The notes: generated from the letters alone by a model not told the origin. A DNA stretch of 64,000 nucleotides from Tritrichomonas musculus (GCA_039105265.1 JAPFFF010000001.1:1054001-1118000), one strand, 5' to 3'; shown: positions 42,175 to 54,033, numbered from the stretch's first letter. A program made the numbers and translations.

Positions 42175-43733
42175 AAAACCCCTCACATTTTGGTTTTTGT
42201 GATAAAATGAATATTTATTTATGCATTTGTTTTCTATATATAATACTAAACAAAAGTTAATTTAACCATATTGCCAATAAATGCATTATTAAAGAGATAT
42301 TTAAATGATTATTTAAAATGGATTTGGTTTCTTTATATTTCCTATATTATCATACTTATATAAGATATTAGCACTGCTATAAAGAATACTTGTTTATTTA
42401 TTTTTAATATATTAGGAATTTAAAAATGAAAATAACTAAAAATTAGATATATATATTAATTAAAAATATATTATATTTATATAAAATTATATATTATAAA
42501 AAGCTATATATATTTACTAACTATGATATATTTATTAATATAAAAATATTTCAAATTTAAATAATCACTCTATACAAAACAACTCGTTTTTCTAACCCGG
42601 TAGCTCAAATATTCTGAAGAGCAATTCAAAATAACTCGTTTTTCTAACCCGAAATGCTCAAATATTCAATTGAATTTCTGAATATTATTTTAGAAATAAA
42701 TAAAAAAATTTTTAGTTATCTATTATAACATAACCAATTTTCAACATAAAATTTAATTGAATCTCTATTATCTTGACATATTAATGATTTTATATTTATT
42801 TACTTTTTTATTAAACATTAAAAAAAGATATTACATTAAATAAAACCAAATTTATTTTATGATTTTAGAAAAGATCAAAAATTAAGATAATATTTGAAGA
42901 ACTAAAATCATTTAAGTTGCCAAAATAATTAAAATTCTTTTATTTATTGAATTTATATTTATTTCATTTATTTTGGAATAATAAATCAGAACTCTAGATG
43001 TGTTCATTTATCATGACACAAAAACTGAGTTTAATACAACCATTTTTATAGATTATGTTATGTTCACCATAGTTAATAAGATTTTAAGTAAATAATTACA
43101 AATAAATTTCTAAGCATCGGTAAAATCTATTAAAAATATAAACAGTGAAATGAACCACTGAAAATATACTAGTTTTCGAATAATTCATTATATCTTGCTA
43201 AAAATTTTATTAAAAATCATCTAAAAGATTTAATAAATATCTAATATTAAAAATATATTTATTTACATTATATATTACAAATTAATGATTATTTCATTTA
43301 TATTTGGAATATAACATTTAATTCTTTCCATTATTTTTGATTTTAACTTTTGGAATTGGATTAAGTGTTAAATATATAAATTAATCAAGCAAATATTTTT
43401 AACAAGTTTTAATTATTTCAAAAGTTTTTAAAAATGATGATCATAAAATTTCAGTTTAACGAAAATTTAAACGAAAATGCATCTAGCCTATAGTTATACA
43501 ATGGATTTACTAATGTTTAACCAGAAGACATTGTAATTCTATTTCTGACATATAATATTGCAAATATTAAGATTTTAATTTCAAAATATCTGATTGAAAT
43601 TATCCTATAAATATTAATATGATGTGAATAAGCATGATATATATTTTAAATTAAGTAAATATATTATTTTGTTGAGATAAAAATATTTTACAGGTATCGA
43701 TGAAAAATTGTAAACGGTAATGTTAGGGGTTTT
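42175..43733. mobile_element. Nested 1.56-kb insertion with 8-bp duplication
   Basis: Ends AAAACCCCTCACATT and AATGTTAGGGGTTTT are inverted. ATATTTTC is duplicated at 42167-42174 and 43734-43741. The mirror position in the other arm (around 45111-45120) is uninterrupted, so it inserted after the arms existed. No open frame of note; non-autonomous, hAT-like by duplication length. Confidence 0.8.
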
Positions 43734-43874
43734 ATATTTTCTTTTAAAAATATCAAATGCAGAAAAATGGTCATTGAGCATTTAAAGCCTAGAAATATAG
43801 TAAAGCATAGTATTATATTGATGCATATGTTTCATATTTATCTCACAAATGAATAAAAATCTTAATTTTTTTCT

Positions 43875-44984
43875 AAAACATTGTATTATCCAAAAAGCAT
43901 ATTCAATTAACCTGATTTGCGCTATTCTATGAAATCCAACGCCTTACCTCTTTTTAAAAGTTATGATATCAAAGATTTTTAGTAAAAAAAAAAGATTTTT
44001 CAGTTAGCTTAATCATATTAGAGCATTTTTTTATTATTTTTATGTTTTAAATATATTCAAAATTAAATCTAGAAGGACAAACATGTATGCTAACTTATAT
44101 GAAGATGACGATAAAGATCCAAATCAGTCTATACAGTTATTACTTTAATTTATCCCAATAATGGGGTACATTATATATATATGAGAATCAATGATAAGTA
44201 TTAGTAGAATTATTATGTTAGGAAAAAGTAGAAAGTTAGATTTAGATTGTTATTATACGGGGAAATCTATTGTGATATCTGATCTATGACAACCAATAAT
44301 CAACATAAAAAGCCCAAGCTATATGAAGAATTGTTTAAGCAAAAGTTAAAAACAACAGAAAGTATGAATGATAGTGAAATCGGCAGTTATTCTTAATTTA
44401 TATCATTGGCCTAATGTAAACCAAGAACTTATAGTATCAGAAATAACGATAACTATTGTAATATCATCATATATCATGCTAATTGCTAATCTTAACCACT
44501 GAAACACATGATTATCATTGAAACGACTCAAGAAAAACTCTAGTGAATAATATTATATGAGTCTTGTAGTGGTTTTTAGCCCTAGGAATTTTGGAAAAGC
44601 TTTAAATTAAATTGTTTCTGCAACATGTCTAGTCAAGAAGTTTAAATGATTATGTTATTTCAATGAGCAAAGTCAAATAATCAAGAGATAAAATAGAATT
44701 AAATATATCAGGGAGTTGAAAGGTGTGAAGTAACTAACATATGAACATGTTCACGTCAAAATAACTATCAAGATCAAGAGAGTTACAATTTACTTACAAT
44801 TCACTCAAATTTAATTGGAACTACTTAAGAAATTGGCAATATATTGTTAAAAAACATATTTTCAAAAATTTGCCAACTACTTGAATTTAAGGAGTTGAAT
44901 AAGATATATTATGATTTTTTTTGTATAGAAGTTTTTATTTTTTCTATATCAATTGAAATATTTGATGAGTAAATAAAATATACA
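43875..44984. other. Loop of the foldback element
   Basis: Unique AT-rich DNA between the arms. No long frame, RNA or repeat recognised. Confidence 0.5.
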
Positions 44985-47900
44985 AAAAAATTAAGATTTT
45001 TATTCATTTGTGGGATAAATATGAAACATATGCATCAATATAATACTATGCTTTACTATATTTCTAGGCTTTAAATGCTCAATGACCATTTTTCTGCATT
45101 TGATATTTTTAAAAGAAAATATACTGTCATTTTGATTGATACTGGTCATTTTGAATTAAAAAAAAAAAAAAAAAAAAAAAATATGTTAATATTGATTATT
45201 ATCAACCTAAAATGGCCATTAACTTAAAGAATGACTATATCTATTTAAAATATGATGATAAAACATTAGTTATTACATTTCCAGTCATGATTTTTCACAT
45301 CACATTTCCACAAAAATAATATTACCTTCTATAAATCCACATGTTCTGCATTTAAGTAATACAAGCCAGACGATTTAAATCAATATGTCCCATAAGAGTT
45401 ATATACTTAGTTTGAAGAAAATACGCAATTGCAGATCATTATCTCGAATAACTCGGTTATCAATCTCAAACGCTCATAATCACATTCAAATTGTAGTATA
45501 AATAATTGTATAATCACTATTATCGTCCAATTTATCATCATCTTATCATTATTCTTTATTATTATTATTATCCTCATTTAATACATATTTATCTTTATCT
45601 TTATCTTCTCCATTATCTTATTTGCCATCATCATCATCATTTTCTTCTTCTTCTCTGTCATCATCATCATCATCATTTTCTTCTTCTTTTCTGTCATCAT
45701 CTTCATCATTTTCTTCTTCTTTTCTGTCATCATCTTCATCATTTTCTTCTTCTTTTCTGTCATCATCTTCATCATTTTCTTCTTCTTCTTCTTTTCTGTC
45801 ATCATCTTCATCATTTTCTTCTTCTTTTCTGTCATCATCTTCATCAATTTCTTCTTCTTCTCTGTCATCATCTTCATCATTTTCTTCTTCTTCTCTGTCA
45901 TCATCTTCATCATTTTCTTCTTCTTCTCTGTCATCATCTTCATCATTTTCTTCTTCTTCTCTGTCATCATCTTCATCATTTTCTTCTTCTTCTTCTCTGT
46001 CATCATCATCATCTTCTTCTTCTTCTTCTTTTTCTTCTCTGTCATCATCATCATCATCTTCTTCTTCTTCTTCTCTGTCATCATCATCATCATCATCATT
46101 ATCATCATCTTCTTCTTCTTTGTCATCATCATCTTCTTCTTCTTCTTCTCTGTCATCATCATCATTTTCTTCTTCTTCTTTTTCTTCTCTGTCATCATTA
46201 TCATCATCTTCTTCTTCTTTGTCATCATCATCATCTTCTTCTTCTTCTCTGTCATCATCATCATTTTCTTCTTCTTCTTTTTCTTCTCTGTCATCATCAT
46301 CATCATCTTCTTCTTCTTCTCTGTCATCATCATCATTTTCTTCTTCTTCTTTTTCTTCTCTGTCATCATTATCATCATCTTCTTCTTCTTTGTCATCATC
46401 ATCATCTTCTTCTTCTTCTCTGTCATCATCATCATTTTCTTCTTCTTCTTTTTCTTCTCTGTCATCATCATCATCATCTTCTTCTTCTTCTTCTCTGTCA
46501 TCATCATCATCATCATCATTATCATCATCTTCTTCTTCTTTGTCATCATCATCTTCTTCTTCTTCTTCTCTGTCATCATCATCATTTTCTTCTTCTTCTT
46601 TTTCTTCTCTGTCATCATTATCATCATCTTCTTCTTCTTTGTCATCATCATCATCTTCTTCTTCTTCTCTGTCATCATCATCATTTTCTTCTTCTTCTTT
46701 TTCTTCTCTGTCATCATTATCATCATCTTCTTCTTCTCTGTCATCATCATCATCTTCTTCTTCTTCTCTGTCATCATTATCATCATCTTCTTCTTCTTCT
46801 CTGTCATCATTATCATCTTCTTCTTCTTCTTCTTCTCTGTCATCATCATCTTCTTCTTCTTCTTCTTCTCTGTCATCATTATCATCATCTTCTTCTTCTT
46901 CTTCTCTGTCATCATCATCATCTTCTTCTTCTTCTCTGTCATCATCATCATCTTCTTCTTCTTCTTCTTCTCTGTCATCATCATCTTCTTCTTCTTCTTC
47001 TTTTCTGTCATCATCTTCTTCTCTGTCATCATCATCTTCTTCTTCTTTTTCTTCTCTGTCATCATCATCATCATCTTCTTCTTCTTCTTTTCTGTCATCA
47101 TCTTCATCATCTTCTTCTTCTTTGTCATAATCATTTTTTTATTCTTTCCAAATATATTTAATTTTTGTGCAAATGAAATGATTCATTTGTAAATATTACT
47201 CAAATATAATAATAAATTTGCAAATTACATCATTTTTTTCCACCATCATTTCATTATTCATAATCATTATTTTTATTTCTCTTCATTTTCCCCTTATTAA
47301 ATTTGATCACACAATATATTTCATTTTCCTTATCACTTTTCTTTTTTATGAATCTTTAATATATCAATATGATATTTTTATAAAACTCCTAAAATTTATT
47401 GAAAAAATTGAATATTGTAGTAATAAAGCATTTTATTAGGTAAAATAAACTAATTTTAGGCATAGACAATTCAAATTATAATCTGAACCACATATTTAAA
47501 TCAAAAAAAACTTTAAAATTGCAATATTTTGATGAAATACAATAAACAGAATAGCAATTAGTTGGATATTGGCATTTAAAAAATATTTATTCATTTATTG
47601 ATACATTTGTAATAATGTTGCACGTTTACATTTTAACAAATTCGTAAAAAATACGTTTATAATTTTTTGGAACAAAAAACTTTAATTTCTCCTTTAAAAA
47701 AAGAGAAAAAGAAATAAAAATAGCATAATTGAAATTAACATTTTATAAAGAATAATTTTATTGCAATTACATTTTTATTTATTACATTTTTTATTGAATA
47801 TTATTGAAATATTCAATATTTTTAAACTAGTATATGTAACATCTAATACATATACCATACGTAAAAAACGATGGAGAATAATATTTAAAGAGATATGGAA

Positions 47901-48332
47901 TCGTATCTGAGTGTGGGAGTCTGAAATCTGATTATTCGATATTAATCACTGATTTGAAAACACAGAGATTCGCGTCTAGGATTAAATACATAAAAAACAA
48001 AAACGATTGTCTATAATAACCACTAATTTATAAGCATTTTTTGAAGATGTGTTGGATAATTGTAATTTGATATGTCAAATAAAAACCTTGTTTGGAGGCG
48101 AGCTTGCACAGAAATAATCTTTGTCTGATGCCAATCAATATATATTTTTTTGAAGTTTCCTTACTACCAAAGCTGCAGCACTTAACATTTTTTTAATTTA
48201 GAGTGATATGTTTTTCAGAGGAAAAGTGTTACTGAATATTTTTTTAAAAGCAAATTAGTGTTACTGATTTTTTTTTCTCTCTCAAAAAGTGATACTTTAA
48301 GTGAAAAAAGTTTTTAAAAGTGATACTATCCC
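44985..48332. repeat. Right inverted arm of the foldback element
   Basis: Mirror of 37826-42174 plus 43742-43874, shorter mainly because its triplet tract is about 1.1 kb shorter and it lacks the nested insertion. Confidence 0.9.
45618..47134 (-). repeat. Compound triplet repeat, 1.5 kb (right arm)
   Basis: Same family as the tract at 39020-41668, read on the minus strand. The two ends match the left tract, but the interior differs in number and order of blocks. A phrase with (TTA)TCATCATC occurs here repeatedly and rarely in the left tract. All length changes keep the triplet phase. Confidence 0.85.
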
Positions 48333-48340
48333 CATAAATT

Positions 48341-48698
48341 GAGTGTTTATTTTTTCATTTTTTATGACTAAGAAAATTTAACCTATACGATCATTTATTC
48401 GCCTTTTTGGAAAAGAGATTAAAATTAAAATATCTTTATTTATAACTTCAAAATTTTAACAATATTAAATATATAATTTTAATTTAATTATATATAAAAG
48501 ATTTGGTTTACATCGTCCAATAATTTGGCTCTTTTCACCCTTCTTGATTTTGAGCTGATTAAAGATCAAAATGATGAACTTATTTATTTATATCTGACCA
48601 TTCAGCATTTTCAAAAAAAAAAAGTTTTAAGGAGCAATAATAAGTAAATTTAGTTCCTAAATATAAAGTTTTTTGAGTTATTCTTTTTTACTATGTAG
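48341..48698. other. AT-rich intergenic DNA
   Basis: No gene or repeat seen between the foldback element and the BTB gene's end. Confidence 0.4.
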
Positions 48699-50642
48699 TT
48701 AAAAATATTCACCAAATAGGTCAAAATGGATAAACATTAAATTCAAGTCATTATTCCAGTCTTGGCCTGTTTGAACGAGTCTCACAAATCTAGTTGGCGG
48801 ACTTGGCTGTGAAAATTCATAGATGTCAAGAAGTTCGTGTTCGTTTTTTGTTTCCTCGTTAATTTCGATCAGCGTTGTCCATGACGATTCCGGCTTACTC
48901 GAGTCATCTGTGCAAATCACTTTGTAGCTCCGCAGCTTGTTTAGACTACACCTCTTGAGTCTGAAACCGTTAAGAACAGCTGTTCCTCGTGTCAGCTCAA
49001 CTTGAAACCACGAATTTTCATAATTATAATTCGTGCAAGTATTGTGCTTTGCATTGATTGAGTGGAAACTGTTGAAGTCGAAAGATGAAGCTGAAATGAT
49101 GACTGGACACTTGTGCGGGTCTTTGTTTTCACTCTCACTAACAAGTGTCGAAAAGACTCCTCCTGAATACTTCGAATCTGTTGATAAAAGTTCAATTCCT
49201 TTGATGAATAGATAATTGTTGCCTTCGTCCCAGTTCGGTCCTGTCTGTGTGAAGCGAACTTTTCTGCCTCGAATTGGTGCAAAGCTGACTGTCATGTCTT
49301 TGTATTTACCATTCAGTTCTCTCGCTTCTCGAACTGATTTCACTGTTTCACCTTCAACCAAAATGTCAAATGACTTAGGAAAACTTTCATAAGAAGAAAA
49401 GATTTTGACGCCACTGATCGTGACTGCTGCCTCAAGTTCAAATTCAATGAAGGAACTTCCTTTATCTGTTGTGCAAAAGCTATCATCAGTGTGAGGAACA
49501 AGAAGGTTGTAGATGTCAGCTGATGACTGAGATGCAACGAAGAGTCTGTCGAAGGGAGTTTTCTGTTTGGTTTTTAGTTCACTCAGAATTCCTGGGCCTT
49601 CCTTGCTCTTTTCCGTTCTGAAATATCTTCTGCTTGAAACAAGAATCTGATTTTTAAATGATGAAATTTCTTCTTCAAATTCTCTTCTCAATGAAATGAT
49701 TTTATCTTCTTGTTCTTTGCTACTTCTTGCAATTTGATCTTCAAGTGATGAGATTTCTTCATTTTTCTTTCTCATTTCAATGCCTGATGTTGTTTCTTGA
49801 AACTGAAGTTTTGATTCAAGAGAAGAAATTATTCGGTCTTTCTCTTCATTCTCTCTTTTCAATCTTAAATTTGCTCTTGACAGTTCTTCCTTTTCTTTCT
49901 CTTGTCTTTTCTTCATTTCTAAAAAAGTACAAAAAATGGAAACGTCAATGAATGAAAAGTCAACTTTCATCGAATATTGTTCAACAAGTGTTTCAATGAA
50001 TTCAATGTTTTCTGCGTCAAAACGTGCAAATGAAAGAAGTGCTGATGCTTCTCGTCCATCCTTTTCAATCTTCTTCACAATGAAGTCGTTCATTTCTTTC
50101 CATGTCACTTCTTCTGATTCAAGTTTTGAATATTTACTGATTATTCGATGTAATTTACAAACTGGAAGACTTAAAAGTTCTTCTTTCTTGATGTATTGAC
50201 TAAAGTTATGACAAATAATATCTTCATATGTATCGTCTTGCAGTGAGCTGTCGTATTCACAAATTGAAAGAACTTTGATTGCTAAATCTTCACAATTACA
50301 TAAAATGTATTCACGAGTAGATTCTATTAATTCTTCAATTTCGTATTTCTTTGATAAAAAATGAAGTGCAATAACATTTTCATTATCAACCGTGATTTCT
50401 TCATGTTGGACATAATTAAAAAAATCAACAATCGTTTGTGCTTGAATATTTAGTTTTTTCCCAATGTCTTCTTCAATAAGATCTACATCTTCATTGTATT
50501 CAATTTCTTCTGAATTTGTAAGAAAATAATCTGAAGAAAGATTAAAAAAGTTGATTTTGAAAGGATATCGTTTGTTTTCATAAACGAAACAATGTGTATC
50601 AGGGAATTCTTTCTGACTTCGAATAACCTTTTTGTTTGGCAT
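48699..50642 (-). CDS. BTB-like / coiled-coil / double F5/8C (discoidin) protein, 647 aa
   Basis: This combination is typical of large trichomonad families. Residues 1-115 resemble a BTB/POZ fold (FPDTHCFVYENKRYPFKINFF, ALHFLSKKYEIEELIE), followed by a BACK-like helical part to about 225. A charged coiled coil spans about 240-340. Two F5/8C-like domains follow, about 355-495 and 505-647. Each has a late RFxQTG-type strand: KVRFTQTGPNWDEGNNYLFIKGIEL and RFVRLVQTGQDWNNDLNLMFIHFDLFG. No signal peptide is present. Likely a cytoplasmic adaptor that self-associates through BTB and coil and binds ligands through the discoidin-like domains; ligand unknown. The start is the first ATG. Confidence 0.9.
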   Translation of the reverse strand: MPNKKVIRSQKEFPDTHCFVYENKRYPFKINFFNLSSDYFLTNSEEIEYNEDVDLIEEDIGKKLNIQAQTIVDFFNYVQHEEITVDNENVIALHFLSKKYEIEELIESTREYILCNCEDLAIKVLSICEYDSSLQDDTYEDIICHNFSQYIKKEELLSLPVCKLHRIISKYSKLESEEVTWKEMNDFIVKKIEKDGREASALLSFARFDAENIEFIETLVEQYSMKVDFSFIDVSIFCTFLEMKKRQEKEKEELSRANLRLKRENEEKDRIISSLESKLQFQETTSGIEMRKKNEEISSLEDQIARSSKEQEDKIISLRREFEEEISSFKNQILVSSRRYFRTEKSKEGPGILSELKTKQKTPFDRLFVASQSSADIYNLLVPHTDDSFCTTDKGSSFIEFELEAAVTISGVKIFSSYESFPKSFDILVEGETVKSVREARELNGKYKDMTVSFAPIRGRKVRFTQTGPNWDEGNNYLFIKGIELLSTDSKYSGGVFSTLVSESENKDPHKCPVIISASSFDFNSFHSINAKHNTCTNYNYENSWFQVELTRGTAVLNGFRLKRCSLNKLRSYKVICTDDSSKPESSWTTLIEINEETKNEHELLDIYEFSQPSPPTRFVRLVQTGQDWNNDLNLMFIHFDLFGEYF

Positions 50643-50859
50643 CGGATCTATTTTTTAGTTTTTGAAATAGGAAAATTTTAAGCGGCCATTTATATATTCA
50701 AAATCAAATGAATAATCGAATCATTAAATGAAATGGTAAATAATGAAATATGATAAACATCATTTTCGAAAGGAAATATACGAAATGATGTGTATCATTT
50801 ACAAATTTACACATTTTACATGTAGCATCTAATTATGATTCTCTTGAAACATTTTTATT

Positions 50860-51500
50860 TGTTTATAATTTTGGATTTGATCCTAATGTCAAGTCTTCAA
50901 ATGAATTTTACCCTCTACATTACGCGTGCCTTGGCGGAGCTATTGAGGTAGCGCTATTTGAAGAGAAATTATAATCAAATAAAAATGTTTCAAAGCGAAT
51001 CATTTTTATTTGATACTACATGTAAAATGTATAAATTTGCAAATGATACAAATATATTTACTTAACGTCAAAGAACTCAATATTGCCCCTCTCAATACGC
51101 TAATTCACGCCTATTTTTTTAACAACACTTTCAAAATCGTTTGGCATCTTTGAACTTTATCGAGAACGGTGCAATCATTCCAAGATATTCAATTACAGAC
51201 TCGCCAATCCACCAATTGATTCGATGCAAAGATTATCGATGCTTGTCACTTTTACTTTCTCATACGAATTCAGAAAGACTAGACGAGAAGAATTTCTCGC
51301 CTATCATGAAAGCGATCAGTTTTGGATCCCAGAAGCAATATATTCTCAAAGTTAGATTGTCAGAAGGTAAAATTATGCTTGAAATCAGAAAGACGAGAAG
51401 ATGGAGAAATACTTACTTGATGACGGTATCAATCCAGCGGTGAGGTATTGTCAGCATTGTTAAATTAATACTTGAAAACGGAGGAGATGCAAACGTATAC
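50860..51500 (+). pseudogene. Broken ankyrin repeat gene
   Basis: Ankyrin pieces such as FYPLHYACLGGAIEVAL and SPIHQLIRCKDYRCLSLLL are recognisable on the plus strand. They sit in different frames with gaps, so this host gene copy is no longer intact. The longest surviving piece is at 51141-51443. It leads into kinase-like remains. Confidence 0.65.
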
Positions 51501-51790
51501 AGCGATAATTGCAGATAACAACTTCGACTAAGTATTTAACTGAAAGAGAACGCGCAAATTATTTGAGTGTTCGATATCAATACATTGTTCCTTATTTCGG
51601 CTATATTGAATTAAAAGAGAAAAAGCTTCTTCTTCTTGAATATGTAGAAGGACAAACTCTTCTCGATTATGATTTTTGAAAAGTTGCTTGCAATTCGATA
51701 TCTTCATTCAAAGGAATTCATTTACAGGGATTTGAAATCAAACAACATCATATATCAAGGCAAAGATGAAATATATATAGGTAATATATT
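51500..51790 (+). pseudogene. Protein kinase remnant
   Basis: A run reading YQYIVPYFGYIELKEKKLLL is followed by EYVEGQTLLDYDF. In another frame comes IRYLHSKEFIYRDLKSNNII, with an HRD-type motif changed to YRD. N-lobe strands and the catalytic loop are present, but the frame shifts between them and the rest of the kinase is lost. Resembles trichomonad kinases that carry Sel1 repeats. Confidence 0.65.
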
Positions 51791-51799
51791 CCTTTGGTC

Positions 51800-52135
51800 T
51801 TTATGTTATGAGTGATATTAATAAAGTAATGCATTTATTATTCACTTGATGCAGATCAAAACGATCCAGATGCACAATTCATTCTCGCCGTGCTTTATTA
51901 TCAAGGTATTCATGCTGAACTTGATATCAATGAAGCTATTCATTATTTTTCACTTGCAGCAAAATAAAATAATTCTGAAGCGCATTTAAAGCTCGGAGAA
52001 ATTTATTCTATTGGACAATATGTAACAAAAGTTGTTAGCAAAGCGATTCATTATTATTCACTTGCTGCAAGTCAAAACGATCCAGTAGCTGAATGAAATC
52101 TCGGTTCCATTTATATCACAATTGACATAAATAAT
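51800..52135 (+). pseudogene. Sel1-repeat remnant
   Basis: Reads YYSLDADQNDPDAQFILAVL, then INEAIHYFSLAAK, EAHLKLGEIYSIGQ and KAIHYYSLAASQNDPVAE, with internal stops (for example after SLAAK and after PVAE). About three Sel1-type repeats remain. With the preceding kinase remnant this probably formed one kinase-Sel1 gene. Confidence 0.65.
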
Positions 52136-52288
52136 AAAAGATAAATTCATTTTATGAATTAAATTGCAATTTAATTATTCATAAAATTAATTAATTTACA
52201 AAACTAAAAATCTTTTGACAATCTAAATTTGAGATTATATTGAATTATATTTTATCATAAAATTAAATGATTTACATATATAATGTAA

Positions 52289-52369
52289 GACAGCTTGGCA
52301 GAGTTGGTAATGCGTGAGACCGGAAATCTCTGGGCTTGTCCCTTGTGGGTTCGAATCCCATGGTTGTCG
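52289..52369 (+). tRNA. tRNA-Ser, anticodon reads GGA (copy 4)
   Basis: Same sequence as the three copies near the GH3 genes, with the same TTTACATATATAATGTAA upstream and T-run downstream, although 15 kb away. Confidence 0.85.
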
Positions 52370-52642
52370 CTTTTTTGCATTTTTTGATTTTAAATTTATC
52401 TGATATATCAGAAGGATCATTAATGATTAAGTGAATTAAATTTTATAAAATAAAAAAACTAATTTGTTTATAATTGAAAATCACACTTGTTTTCATGTCT
52501 TACCAAGATTAAAAAAAAACACAATTCTTTTTTCTGTTACTTCAATTTGAAAATTTGCTTTCTCTAGAAGTTGATCAAATGAGTAATCTCTGTGTGTTAG
52601 TGCCAAATCACTTTTTTTGATAAGAAAAAAAAAGCAAAAAAA

Positions 52643-52714
52643 TACCCCCGATGGGATTCGAACCCACTCCATAAGATTAGAAGTCTTGTATGCTGTCCAT
52701 TACACTACGAGGGC
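52643..52714 (-). tRNA. tRNA-Arg(TCT) (copy 5)
   Basis: 72 nt. Acceptor GCCCTCG with CGGGGGT and anticodon loop CTTCTAA. Faces the tRNA-Ser at 52289 tail to tail, the same arrangement as in the GH3 region. Confidence 0.9.
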
Positions 52715-53736
52715 TTCTTGTTTATTTATAATCCTCAATTATTATTAATTTACAAAATGATATTGTAATGAAAATTTCATATATTTTATATTATAAAATG
52801 ATGGCCTAACTGCTTTTATGTTTAATTTTTATTAGTAAATCCATCTAATAAAATATAAATGAATTCGATATTTAATTTTTTTTTTTTTTTTCTATTCCTG
52901 TTCATGCCAGTATGCTCGTTAGATTGGTTTCTCCAAATTCCGGTCAGCCAAATATTACCTGCTAAATGATAAATACAAGAGAACATTGTGATTCTGCATA
53001 ATTATGATCAGAAGCAAACGTATAATAATAAATTGTTCTATCAAAAACACGAAGAACATATTTACCTTCATAGAAAATTTTTTTTATATAAACATTTAAT
53101 ATTTTTATATAATATATTATTGGATTATATATAATGATTTTGTAATTCTTTATTTCTTCATTTTCAAGATATGAATGCAATATATTTTTGTGAGTATAAA
53201 TAGCATTAATTCTGAATTTGATTTTCAATAGTCAAATAAATATAAAAATTTATTCATAAAAATATATATTATGTATATATTAAAATTAATACATAAATTG
53301 AAACATAAACTGTTAGTTTATATTTAAAATTATTACATAAATAGATTATATTTATAATTAAGAAATATATAGATTAAATATAAATTTTTTCAATATTTTA
53401 CGAATGATTATTTCATACAAATTAACAAATAATCAATTGAATCTAAATACTGAAATCTTCTGAAAATATAATTTTTTTCTATGAAAAGAAAAAGAAAATT
53501 TGAATGTTTTTTTGTGATTTTTGAAAATAAATGTATCTCTTTAATTTTATGTAAATTATTAATTTTGTACATATTTATTTAAAAATTAATATATAAGATG
53601 ATAAAAAAATTTAAATTGTTGATCTATCACTTTATTTATCGAACTTTAATTAGCACATTTGCGACTGTTTGACCCACATTTTTTTTAAAAAATGCATATT
53701 TGGACTATTTTTACCACTATAAATAGTATATAGTAA
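52715..53736. other. AT-rich intergenic DNA
   Basis: A minus-strand frame at 52962-53228 starts only at TTG and is not supported. No other content is recognised. Confidence 0.4.
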
Positions 53737-54033
53737 TTATTCGTCTGCTTGTGATTTGCCTTTTTTCTTTTCTTCAGTTGCACATGCTTGAATGTCAGGA
53801 ATTGATGAAATCAAAAAATCATACTGTTGGTTTGATTGTATTAATTTAACGATATCATCAAGTTGTATTTCGTTTGAGTTTGATTCTGAGGTTAATTTTT
53901 GAACCATTTCTTGAATAAATAATTCAGCCGTGGAAACTATTAAAGGCGGAACTTCCTTAGTTTTTTTACCAACATCTTTATTTGCTTTCATAATCTTTTT
54001 GGCAACAGAAGCTTGAATTGTTGTTTTTCTCAT
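53737..54033 (-). CDS. Histone-fold protein of the NF-YC / DRAP1 type, 98 aa
   Basis: A short, complete histone fold. VAKKIMKANKDVG aligns with the first helix of NF-YC and DRAP1 (ARIKKIMKADEDV type). PLIVSTAELFIQEMVQKL is the long central helix. EIQLDDIVKLIQSNQQYDFL then SSIPDI matches the C-terminal part (DQFDFLIDIVP type). Such proteins pair with an NF-YB or Dr1 partner to bind DNA or repress TBP. Which of these it is, or whether it is a POLE4/CHRAC-like subunit, cannot be decided here. The Lys-rich tail is short. ATG start; no neighbour shares its function. Confidence 0.8.
   Translation of the reverse strand: MRKTTIQASVAKKIMKANKDVGKKTKEVPPLIVSTAELFIQEMVQKLTSESNSNEIQLDDIVKLIQSNQQYDFLISSIPDIQACATEEKKKGKSQADE

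Larger units (their letters stand above)
37825..48332. mobile_element. 10.5-kb foldback element with 8-bp target duplication
   Basis: The outer ends are inverted (GGGATAGTATCACTTTT) and lie between direct repeats CATAAATT at 37817-37824 and 48333-48340. The left end has one extra T. Inverted arms of over 3 kb enclose a 1.1-kb loop. The 8-bp duplication fits hAT-like elements, though the ends are not a textbook hAT sequence. No transposase, integrase or polymerase is visible, so it is probably non-autonomous. Each arm holds a long triplet-repeat tract of different length. Confidence 0.75.

Noticed and set aside
37825-48332. Maverick/Polinton, common in trichomonads
   Set aside because: The direct repeat is 8 bp rather than 6, and no integrase, polymerase B, protease or capsid-like gene is visible.
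52962-53228. Minus-strand frame of 88 codons
   Set aside because: Starts at TTG, with Ile/Tyr/Lys-rich composition typical of AT-rich chance frames and no recognised motif.
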